64,000 nt of DNA from Siphonodentalium dalli (taxonomy: Eukaryota > Mollusca > Scaphopoda > Gadilida > Siphonodentaliidae). The DNA is taken from NCBI GenBank assembly GCA_032622095.1, contig CP136068.1, positions 153,043,151 through 153,107,150 on the forward strand, given 5' to 3'. The translations under genes and the position numbers were made by a program. The notes beneath the pieces are model-generated. The model saw nothing but the letters and a program-made list of their open reading frames with translations. It was not told the origin of the DNA and did no database searches. This document shows, one piece after another, positions 47,640 to 57,969 of this stretch. Position 1 is the first letter of the stretch. Each line of letters begins with the position of its first letter.

Positions 47640-48660
47640 ATTGATTCTGCTTTATTCCAATTGTTGACAAACGAAGCTGTTTTTTTCTACAACTGGCATG
47701 CATAATAATTATGATCCATACCATGTTGTGATCGATTCCAGAATTCTCTCATTTTTCACAAAAAAGCTGTTTTTACCCCAAAAACAAACCCTAGAGCATT
47801 GACATACTCCAAAATTATCTTACAAAATGTGAACATGCCCAACCTCTATTGTTTAGTTGCGTTCCCATTCAATAATAGACGTAAATTTTATTTAGGTAGC
47901 TGGATTCAATTTTTCACTGGTTTGATTCACGAAAAAGCCTATTTGACCAAAAAAATCAGAAATCGCTACAAGAAGGCAACACCGGCATGTTATCTGCTGT
48001 ACCAATATGAAACTTTTGATACATAACTAATCTTGTTACTCTTTCACATGATTCAATTCGAATAAGTGCCGATTCCGGTCCCCACTAATAAATGTGTAGG
48101 GCATATATCGAAATATATTAAGGGGATGCTACTCAGAGTACTCAATTCCAGTTTTCACTGATTTTATTAATTCAAATAACTGAGATTACCCTGGTAACCA
48201 TAGAACCTGCCTTATTCCAAAAACGCCTTGTCAATTTATTATCTACATCTAACACTTATTTGTTTAGCATTCAAACTGGGATTTGTTTTAATAAAATAGA
48301 ATGATTTAATGATGCATATCTTGTTGTGGTGGATTCCAGAATTATCTAATTTTTTCACAAAAAAAAAGAAAAGATTTTTACCCCAAAAACGAACCCTAGA
48401 ACATTGACATACTCCAAAATTCTTTTACAAAATGTGAACATGTCCAATCTCTATTGTTTAGTGGTGTTTGCATCCAAAATAGATGTAAATGTTATTTAGG
48501 CAGTTGGATTCCATTTTCATTTGTTTGATTCACGAAAAAGCCTATTTTACCCCAAAGTAAGAAATCGTACAACACGAAAAGGCAACACCGGCATCTTATC
48601 CGCTGTATCAATACGGACATGTTGTTATATAATTAAGTTTGTTACTCTTGGTTGAACTCG
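47640..48660 (+). repeat. ~530-bp repeat units B and C
   Basis: Unit B (about 47625-48120) and unit C (about 48130-48660) share TACCCTGGTAACCAT, TTGTTGTG, AATTCT or AATTATCT, CATTGACATACTCCAAAATT, TTCACGAAAAAGCCTATTT and GGCAACACCGGCAT. With unit A they form a short tandem, satellite-like array. Inverted relatives lie at 34970-35650. Confidence 0.75.
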
Positions 48661-48892
48661 AAAAATAACGCCCAATTCTGGTCGCAGCTGCCCCACTAGT
48701 ACACACGTGTCTCATGTATACTACAGTGATGTAAAGCAGGAACGTATATATACACACTAGTAGGTACGGTGCATAAGGTCTGTGCGGGGGTATACACTAT
48801 ATAAGTACGGCGTATAAGGATAGTGCGGTTGGGGAGCGGGGTGGATGAGCATCAAGCCCATTTGTTTCTGCCATTTGTAAAGAATACATACA

Positions 48893-49165
48893 CTAAATCC
48901 GAGCATGTATTGGACCATCCCTTTTATGCAACAATTTGAGCCATGGATTAGTGCAAAATACACTCATGTTCTCTATATATGAACGATGCATTCAACATAG
49001 TAATTATAATGAACACGAGTTTAAGATTCAAGTCATTAACTCATTTTCATCATAATTACCATGTTGTTTGCATCGTTTATTGAGAACATGAATGTATTTT
49101 GCACTAATCCGTGGCTCAAATTCATTCATTTGTGGCATATATTCTGTTGATTACACATATTTTAA
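48893..49165. mobile_element. Worn copy of the caspase-adjacent MITE
   Basis: The interior matches 30985-31290 in order: ACTAAATCCGA, TATTGGACCATCCCTTTTAT, TTTGAGCCATGGATTAGTGC, ATAATTACCATGTTGTTTGC, CAAATTCATTCATTTGTGGC and ATATTCTGTTGA. The AGGGGTACTGTAC termini are missing, so this is an old, end-eroded copy. Confidence 0.7.
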
Positions 49166-49439
49166 TATCATATTAATATACAGAGACTAGGAGATTGGAG
49201 GAAAAGTTCTTGAAACTTAGATGGACCTCCGCTCCCCTCAATACAGAATAAGTATAACAACAAATATAAATAGTATTTTAAACATGATAGGGTTGGCATG
49301 GCGGGTGCATGTATACAATAATAATTGAATATGAATAACTATACTATTAGATCTGTATTACTGGTGTGTGATAGTGTGGTGGTGGGGGATGAGGTAAGTT
49401 TGGGGTGCAAGTTCATTATATAGTCATCTGGGTCCTTAA

Positions 49440-49650
49440 GGGGTGATAATTGGGGGGGGGGGGGCATGTGTTAGGGGTGGCATATATAGCCCACATTGGG
49501 TTAGTGCGTGAACGTTATACTTAAGGGTTCATATGGTGACTGTGAATTCAATCAGTGCATATATATAAATATGTATACATATATATATATATACAAATAT
49601 ACACACATACATATACACACACATATACATATAGACACACATACAGACAT
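49440..49650. repeat. Poly-G tract and TA/CA microsatellite
   Basis: A G run of about 12 bases begins near 49452. From about 49558 to 49645 there is a TATATA/ACACAC-rich simple repeat whose translation gives His/Tyr/Ile repeats and is not a gene. Confidence 0.85.
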
Positions 49651-49762
49651 ATATAACAAATCCGGACTTTTAATAAATTTTAAGGTTGCATCAAGGAGAA
49701 CGAAATTATCATTGTCATTGAGCGTCACCAATTAGAAGATCTTTGTGGGAATATATTTGAAA

Positions 49763-50122
49763 TTATTTCATTGTATCAATCAGTTCAGTTCTTTGGGTTG
49801 AGTACAGAGGACAGTTTATCAGGAAGTGTTCAGTATCTTCCTTGGAGAATCCACAGGCACTGGATCCGTCATCAGCAACGAAGTTGCTCACTTTATCGTG
49901 ATTTAAATCCCTACAACCATTTCTCAGCCGACAATGCAAAATGTTTGTTGAACGATCACCTATGAGAATGTAAGCCGGGATCATTTGTTTAGAAAGAACA
50001 GATGACTTAAAATAATAGTATGATTTATTTTGAATATACTTTGCCAAAGTATTCCAAAATTGTATAGTACTAGGAACGAATGATTGTTTGAATGTCTCGA
50101 GTAGGCAAACGTTTTGACTCAC
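49763..50122 (-). pseudogene. LINE ORF2 C-terminal fragment
   Basis: The 119-residue frame starts after an in-frame stop at 50123-50125. It reads through TFKQSFVPSTIQFWNTLAKY, ILHCRLRNGCRDLNHDKV and FSKEDTEHFLINCPLYSTQR. This is the characteristic C-terminus of a group of non-LTR retrotransposon polyproteins, with a Cys...Glu-Asp-x-Glu-His...Cys zinc-type motif. The RT domain is absent: coding similarity stops where the TIR element at 50134 begins, and I could not find its continuation beyond 51652. It belongs to a different LINE group than the relics at 4707-5609 and 9965-12096, judging by its different C-terminal signature. Confidence 0.8.
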
Positions 50123-50133
50123 TTAGTTATTTA

Positions 50134-51652
50134 ACATGTTACTTAATCAACTGACAACTAAATGTTCTATTCTGGTGGTCCCACTACCTTGTGATGTATG
50201 ACATATTTATTTTAAAGATTGCAGTATGGAGTTTTGCCGAAAACTATTTTGGGACTCTGGCTGATCATATAACCACTCAAGATATACATATGCACCCCAT
50301 CCATGACCATATAGTCTCTCCAGATATACATATACACCTCACCAATGGCCATATGGCCACTCGCTTTATACACATAATCGATGACTATGCATCCACACTT
50401 GTGTATACCCGTATACCCCACATACATCCATGAGTCACCATGTAGGCACACACGATATACTCATACACCTGACCCATGACCATGTAGTCACTCCATGTAT
50501 ACATATTCACCACATTTATGATCATACACTCATTCCATATATACATATTCACCTCACCATTGGCCATATTGTCACTGCCTGTATACCTAATCGCCACACC
50601 TATGGCCACATAGCCACCCAAGATATCATATACACCCCACCCATGATCATATAGTCACCCCATCAGTCCCCATGTGCATATACACCCTACCAACGTCCAT
50701 ACAGCCCTTCCAAAATTATCAATACCCCGCTCACACGTTCACTCATACCTCCCAAACTTGCATAAATTATACACATCACGCATGACAATTCAGCTACTCG
50801 CTGTGTACGCAGACACCGCAACTATGATAATACATATACTGCCTGTATATTACTCACCAATGACATATATAGATCCACGCCAGATATACATATGCATCAC
50901 AGCCATTACCACAACGGCACTCCTTATATACCCACACGACCATCAATGCCCATCCAGTTATACTACATGCATGCTTATATACTTCAATCATTATCGTACA
51001 GTCATTCCATATACACAATCATGTACACATTATCCATAATCATAAACTCACTCCCTATTTATCAATACACCCCACCCATGACCATACAGACAACACATAT
51101 ATACATATACACAGTCGTTATAATGCAGCCACTCAATGAACACATGTGCATCCCACATATAGCCATACAGTCATATACATAAACAACGCACAGATGGCCG
51201 TGTAGTTACTCTTGTTACAACCGTACACCATATTGATGACCATACAGCAACATCAGCTATACATGTACACCCACACTTAACCATACAGACACTCCATCCA
51301 AGGACACCCCACCACGACCATACAGTTATCCCTTGTATACCCATTCGCACCATTCATGGTCATATAATAACTCCCTATATACCTATTGGCCATGCGCTGA
51401 CATATAGTCACTCCCTGATGCCATCTTGACATATATCCTGTATTAAGTTGATACATTTTGATGCTAATGGGCCAAAGTAGCCACATATTATGGTCTCTCT
51501 CAGTTCTGTTTGAAAGTTCTGCACATTTACTCCCAAAAGAAGTGTTCGGCAAAATTCCATACTGCATCATTTAAAATGAATTTGTCATGCCTCACAATGT
51601 ACTGGGAGAACCAAAATAGTACATTTAGTTGTCAGTTGATTAAGTAACATGT
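50134..51652. mobile_element. TIR element enclosing a 43-bp minisatellite
   Basis: The left end ACATGTTACTTAATCAACTG and the next ~100 bases (to about 50251) are mirrored at about 51531-51652, ending CAGTTGATTAAGTAACATGT. The two arms also share CTGACAACTAAATGT, ATTTTAAA or ATTTTAAAG, and GCAGTATGGA (A/G)TTTTGCCGAA. Between them lies only a tandem array. A non-autonomous DNA transposon whose body is a minisatellite is the simplest description. No transposase is present and the flanking target-site duplication is unclear. Confidence 0.8.
50270..51425. repeat. 43-bp degenerate minisatellite
   Basis: About 26 copies of a unit near CCATGACCATATAGTCACTC plus CATATATACATATACACCCCA. Unit starts can be followed at about 50302, 50345, 50388, 50430, 50473, 50517, 50560, 50602 and 50642. 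Copies diverge by 20-35 percent. Open frames on both strands (Thr/His/Ile/Pro-rich on plus, Gly/Met/Tyr-rich on minus) arise because the unit lacks stops in some phases. I do not regard them as genes. Confidence 0.9.
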
Positions 51653-54600
51653 GTAATATCCCAGTGGCTGACAATTTGCTACCTTTTCGAACAGCAGAAA
51701 ATAAGGTTCTGGATATATGTGAACACTAATTTTTTTCTCCGAATTCGGTTGCCATTTTGCAAGCCATCTTAAGTAATTTGGTCCAAAATAACATCGGTAT
51801 GACACAGTTAAGACAGATAAAACAACAAACATCTTTACTACCAAAGATAGTCCCATTTTACTTAAAAACAATAATCCAAACTGAAAAGTGAAGTTTTGCT
51901 GATTTTGTGTGAAACAAATTCAATATTTCTGGTAATGTCAGTGGTTACAATTGAACAAGTTGCATCATCAATGCTAGTGTGTAATTCATATAAGGCATAC
52001 TAGTCGATTTTTTCATCAACCACAACTTGTAACTGATTGCATGGCACGCTGGGGCAAAATCTACCATTTTCCACAATTTGTCTGCCATTTTGGAAGTCAT
52101 TTTGAACTAAAGTGACAGTTTTGGATCCACTGAGTTGTAATATTCATAAGTAATTGCATGCCTCACTTACATTGCACAGTTCTGCCCATTTCTTGTTGAA
52201 ATGACTAGAATCCCAATGAAGATTTTTGGTGAAATTTATACCGCGTTCTGTATAATCAATGTTTTGAGGGATCGGAATGGGCTAGGACACACAACACGTC
52301 AAATTTCATTGCTCCAATGATCAGTTAACATGAAAAATACAAACAAAAGTCGAAATTCTCAACCAGTTCCAAACAGCAGAAACGAATTTAAAAGATATTA
52401 GTGAAAATAGCAATATTTTCCACTTCCGGTGGCCATTTTGGTGGCCATCTTCTATCTGATATTCCAATTTTGTCCCAAACAGGTTGCATTATATATGTCT
52501 TAGCCTCGCAGTAATAAATACATTTATATATTATCTGTCAAGATTTACTCTTAATAATTTGCATCAAACTGACTTAAAAACGGCGGCCATGTTCGACGCC
52601 ATCTTGTATCGCGTGTACACGGCAACTTTTTTCGTGTTAACATTACTTAAAAGTTGAGGAACATAATAAGGAAGACAATACGTTCGGTGAAATTAAGTCA
52701 TGTGTACCCTATCAGATCCCAGGCAATTATATTTGTGTTTTCAATCGCCGTTGCGTGTCATTTTGACCTCTGGTGACGTCATCAACGAAAATTTTGAAAT
52801 CTGAACAAGAAAGTCTCAAAATCCTAGCATCTAGACTAGCATCAAGTCTTCCTAGAGTTGGAAATTTCAAACCTGACACACCCACTTAGGTTGGAAAATT
52901 TCCAACTGACGACAATTCCAATGACAATGTTGACCAAATGTATGACGATATAGTTTTCTTAAATTAGTTCGCAGTTTTTGACTGGCCATGTGGAGGGACC
53001 TGTCACCCCCCTAAGGTGACAATTTCCAACTGATGACCATTTCAGTCCAAAATTTTGACAAAAAATAGGAAAGTATGCAAATATTGGTCCAAAAACAACT
53101 GATGACCATTTCAGTCCAAAATTTTGACAAACAATAGGAAAATATGCAAATATTGGTCCAAAAACAATTAATTCCCCCCAATAAATTGTTTGAAAATCAA
53201 ACTATAAGAACATTTTCAACCAATTCTTGGTGTGAAATTTCCAACTAATGTTTTGGCAGGTATGAAATTTCCAACTGTTGAAAATTTTGACCAAAGTTGG
53301 GGGGGGGGGGTCAGACACCCCCAAACCCCTACTGTCGCCACGTCTCTGCATGATGGACTACTTGTGCAAATGCTTTATAAACGTATGCATGGAGTGCATG
53401 GTACAACTTTATATATACAGGGTTACATGGGGGAATTTCATGCATGAATGCAGCATGATACTAGAACTTTCAACAGCAGAATGGTAACAACGAAATCCAG
53501 AAATTGAATAATAACATTACAAGAGGGACAACTCTATCTGTTATGGTTGCTCAGTTGGTACACATGATACCTGTTCCAGTTTAGCAGCAGTAATGGTTTT
53601 TCTATTCTTTGGTTGTAATATTGTTCAGGTTAAAGTCACACCGGCTTCCCTGAATCAAATATTAAAGTAAATCACATTTACTGTTATGGGGCTTCCAAAC
53701 AAATACTACGTACTGGTATTTGGTTCATTTTTGTTTACACATGCTGGTTTCTTAAAGTGGCATGCTACCAAGCATAACGGCTAACTCCATAATGGACCTG
53801 TGATTTGCGAAGGCTATTTAAATTAAATATGCCGTTTTGACTGCTAGTTGTTAATTGAACTCTGCCGGGAATCGTACGATCAGACAGGAAACTGTTTCCT
53901 GTTACAAATCAAGGATAAATGTCTATGTTCGGACTTAAACTCACTATATCACCCTGAAGTTGCCAAACAATGTTTTTAGGCACTGCTGGTGTGTTTTCCA
54001 TCCATAATTCAGTGTAGTAATATCTCTCTTACATTAGCCTGATGGTCGTGTTTGTGTATTTAGGGACATAAAGCTTGTAAAATCAATTGCCTATTGACCT
54101 ACAGTTAGACATGTGGATATGTGGAGATTGTACATGTATGTTATTTTCCAGCAATAACACTAATAAATGTAGAATGATTGATTGCATATGCTTGACAAAT
54201 CATTAACACATATTTATTTTTATTTAACCGGATGTGGATTGACATGAGACAACGAAGACAATCGCCAGATATACAGGTAACAGGTCTTCAGCAAGACCAA
54301 GGCTTAATTTTCATTACAAAATACAAAACTTTCCTGTATTAAAGTGATAATGCAATTTCCTGTGGCAAAGCATCTATACTACAATAGATAACACTGGAGC
54401 CGGACGGATACATGTAATGTGATTTTGAGAAGTTGAGTCGTCCGGTACAGAAGAACATGACAGACAGCCAGTTATTGTCACATATTGTCACAACGGAAAA
54501 GACATTTACAAGGTCAGGGATATCACAAATTGGAGTTATTAAATCTTGATATGGTAAGATATGTACCTCTGTCAATCAAAGATTCAAGGTTCCTCAAGAT

Positions 54601-56842
54601 CATGTGATCAATAATATGAATATACTGAATATACATCTATGGCACTGACAGCAAAAAGGGACTATACTGTCGATCAGTCATTGAATTTGATGCTGATATT
54701 GGAATGTGTGGAGCATATAACAAGTCGTACGCTATGTCGGTGGGTGGGGGGGGGGGGGGGGCGGTAACTAATCACATGATCCAGTTGAACCTAGATCGAC
54801 GTGTTGTACCGACCGAAATTTCTTGTTGTTCTCTTTTTGTGAGACATATATTAATGTCTTGGTGTGGGATAACTGTGAGTAGAATGTCAACAACATTGCA
54901 TTTTGAAGGGTAGTGGCATTAACTAAGTCATAACACAATGAGAATGCCAACCAAAATAAAAGTAAAGATATGCACTCCATAGCAAATTCCCATGGAGGTG
55001 CTTGCCAAATCCTTCACCTCACCCTTACCCAATCAAATAAAAAAAATTGGGCAGAACTTCCCCTAGATGCACTAGCCAGATCATTGGCCTCACCCGTAAT
55101 TCAAATCCAGTTGATAATTTGGGCAGTTTATGCACATTGAAGGATCGTCCTGTGACTAGGAAACTTAATTCATAGTCATACTTGCAGAATTTCTCATACA
55201 ATTTGCTCCACATCATTGCCGCAGAATGTAAACAACATTGATTTTTTACAGGGTAGACAGTAATGGAATTTACTAAATCATAACACAATCAAAATGCTAG
55301 CCAAATCAAATAATAAAAATATGCATTCCATAGCCAATTGGATTACCAATCACATGGCACCTGAGTTAATGACAGTTAATGAAAATTTCTTTAGTTTTTT
55401 GATGCACGAAAATAGGCTACCTATTCAGTTGATTATTACCTTTAAACAAATAATAACATGTAATACATCCTTGTCCAACATTAATGCCAATATTTATATT
55501 GTATTGTTAATTATTTGTTTTCCAAATTTTAATGTATAAATAGTTACACAATCAAAGCAAAGTTCGATGGGGTCATTTGTCTATTTCAAAATGGCGGCCA
55601 CTGTTACACAAGTAAAACGAATTTATTTCATTTATTGTTGACAAAATTTTACCTGAAACTCAATTACAATTGTCTGGCACACACTCCGATTGTCCACGTA
55701 ATTATTTTAAAGAGAATAGTGAGTTGTTTATCCAACAATTTATTTAATTTATATGTCTTTTCAGCTATGCAATAAGACGCTCATTGTTCCTTCACAGGGT
55801 GGAATACTGGAAGTAACCGGAACGCTGTGGTCGCTACTTTACGTCGCCTCGCACAAAAACATCCGATTCGTGCAAAGTGACATTAATAGGGCGCGTTAAT
55901 TGCGACAACTTGGGTGTTCTCAAATGATATAATATTAAAGACCCATACCAGTTCAATAATCCCCAAGGCAAGTCTTCTCTCGATATCAAACAAAACAAAA
56001 TACTGTGACGTACAACACGAGGAATTCGTGCATGTTTCCCGGATTTCAGTGATAAAAGTTAGCCCAATATATCACAATGAATATACAATCTATATATAGT
56101 CTAAATATATAGTTATCAAATGTATGACTGTGTAAATATGCTTAAATGTACCGGCCGGTACAAAGTGACTAAGCAGCTAGCACACAACTCAGAACAGGAA
56201 GTAAAATCACAAACTCCAGGCAGAGTTATCTCCCATCGCTCCGCCGAGATACCACTGCCACAAGGACATTTGATAAGGATTTCTGACATGATTTTAGTTC
56301 TTATGTTTTAGGATTAAAACTTGTCTATGTTTGGCTCAGTTCATATTGTTCTTATCAATACCGAAAGAATTACCATTATTGCAAACTAGTGGTCAAAATA
56401 AGATAACATGTGACTAAATATAGTTCCGACGATACGTAAAAATGATGTATCGGTCTGCAAAGTACCATCCTTGTGACAGTGATCCATCGCAGTGATAACA
56501 GAGAGGGCGCTGCATGGAGTTTTGTAAAATCATTATTGGAATTCACCAAACACCATGCATGGTTTACCTCCCTTTGTGGCGTATGACTGGTGCGCTACAA
56601 GCTCAACCAGCGTCGCTAATATATCGCAAGTGCGAGCCGAGAGATTACACTGCAAGTTCCGTGCAGAGTTCAATCACCTGCTACCCAGAACTTACCGCTG
56701 TCAGCATATACTCAAGATGAGAGGAAATCAATCATTGTCTTATTTGAGACTTTTGTATGTTACAATTCATTCTACATTATTCTGAGAAACTGAACTGTCC
56801 ATATTCATTTGAATGTTGTCTAGATCAAGCCCGAACAGTTAA
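51653..56842. other. No gene; dispersed repeat remnants and poly-G tracts
   Basis: From 51700 to 52640 phrases such as GCCATTTTG..GCCATCTT recur (near 51750, 52082, 52432 and 52585), marking an old dispersed family. From 52800 to 53350 blocks of the poly-G family appear, including a direct repeat (about 53020-53090 and 53100-53165) and a G run near 53299. Another G run of about 14 bases is near 54746. Open frames between (for example 55294-55539) lack recognisable domains. Confidence 0.5.
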
Positions 56843-57071
56843 AGGTACTCAATCCGATCTGAGGGTCCTATATTACTATTTCTTTGGCTTTGGGAGTAAA
56901 ACATATTTGATTCGAGTCGAGGAACCAACCCATCAAAGCTCAGAGTGATTAGATATCGATTTTTGAAATCTATTAATTGCGGGTGTAAGATGGATAACTC
57001 TAAAATCAAGTGCTTACTATTAACAATAATAACCACTTGATTTTAGAGTTATCCATCTTACGCCCGCAATT
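56843..57071. mobile_element. AATCCGA-family copy with a 38-bp hairpin
   Basis: GGTACTCAATCCGATCTGAG starts the segment. It then shares ATTACTATTT, AAAACATATTTGATTCGAGT and CATCAAAGCTCAG with 37715-37890. The right half is a hairpin: AATTGCGGGTGTAAGATGGA onward (56975-57012) pairs with 57034-57071 with one mismatch around a 21-base loop. Confidence 0.75.
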
Positions 57072-57566
57072 TGTCCGTTTTGATCACGTGGTTCTGCCAA
57101 CTTGTGGGCTACATCTCCGACAATTGTGATTGGCTGAATGAATTAAAAGAAATGTGTTCACACAAATACAAAGAATCATTTCCTCACAAACTTCATTTGC
57201 CAAGAGGCCCAATTATAAAAGGTGAGGTCTGTTGTGGCTTTTTTTTTAGAAATTTTAAGTGTGATCAAAAATGACAATTTTTTTTTAGTGTGGACCTGAC
57301 CCGAGTTATGAAAACACGAACATCTGAAGTTGAATTCCTGCTAGATGGTGTTTTTTTATTGGGAAAGTTTCCACAGATGTCAAGCTCACAGCATATGAAG
57401 GTTGAACAGTTTCAATTTGGCATATGATGCAAATCAGCACACGTTAGCATTGAAGCCTATGGAACATATTTACACCATTGTAACATAAAGGTATTTATCA
57501 GTTTCTTGATACCATGTCCCAAATCACATTTTAAACACATTTGAAAAGTCATTCAAGTCAATCAAA

Positions 57567-57969
57567 ATGGAGGAAAGTTATTTCTATGATATTTATTATG
57601 CTAAATTATCTGAAAAATTCTAAGTCTGAGGGGTCATTCGGTTGTCGTGTGTGGACAGATTGGACGAGAAAGGATCGCTATGGATATTTGTATGTGAAAT
57701 TTCCACCTGATATAAATAATGCTACTGCTAGTAATACTTCTGAGTCGAGTAAGGATTGGGGTGTACACAGCATAGAATACTGCATACAAAACAGACTAGC
57801 CATGTCTCCGCCAGATTGTTGCCACTGCGGCCTTGAAATGAGTCACATGTGCCATAAAAAGACGTGCAGTGCTGACCACATTATCCAGGAGAGCTATGAA
57901 AGAAATATTGAAAGACGCCATTGCCAGAGATGCTGCACCAGGGCGCATATATTCTTTTGTCTGATTTGA
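57567..57969 (+). pseudogene. I-PpoI-like zinc-binding His-Me finger endonuclease domain, apparently frameshifted
   Basis: The main frame (open from 57541 to the TGA at 57967) carries GSFGCRVWTDWTRKDRYGYL, then VHSIEYCIQNRL, then PPDCCHCGLEMSHMCHKKTC followed by SADHIIQESYERNIERRHCQ and RCCTRAH. SHMCH-x3-C-x3-H with a later Asn (N in ERNIERR) and C-x2-C-x-x-x-H matches the zinc-binding His-Me finger homing-endonuclease family. In I-PpoI the His of SHLCH is catalytic and the Asn binds the metal. The expected N-terminus, with a good-context ATG at 57567 (MEESYFYDIYYAKLSEKF), lies in a different frame and meets a stop at 57621. A frameshift between about 57605 and 57640, or an unrecognised short intron, therefore splits the gene. 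No intein or intron host is visible, and such stand-alone domains are known in animals. It could be a DNA-cutting or DNA-binding selfish remnant. Confidence 0.65.

Noticed and set aside
50270-51425. Possible CRISPR array
   Set aside because: The repeats are contiguous and degenerate, with no unique spacers between conserved repeats, and the genome is eukaryotic.
50191-51570. Series of overlapping frames on both strands across the 43-bp array
   Set aside because: Tandem-repeat translation with no conserved residues. The unit length (43) is not a multiple of three.
53551-53620. tRNA-like A box (GGTTGCTCAGTTGGTACAC), suggesting a tRNA gene or SINE head
   Set aside because: No matching B box (GGTTCGAATCC-like) at the expected distance and no cloverleaf could be drawn.
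57071-57274. Short plus-strand frame before the His-Me finger ORF as its missing 5' exon
   Set aside because: It has no family similarity, and its open frame is separated from the domain by many stops. The ATG at 57567 gives a better N-terminus.
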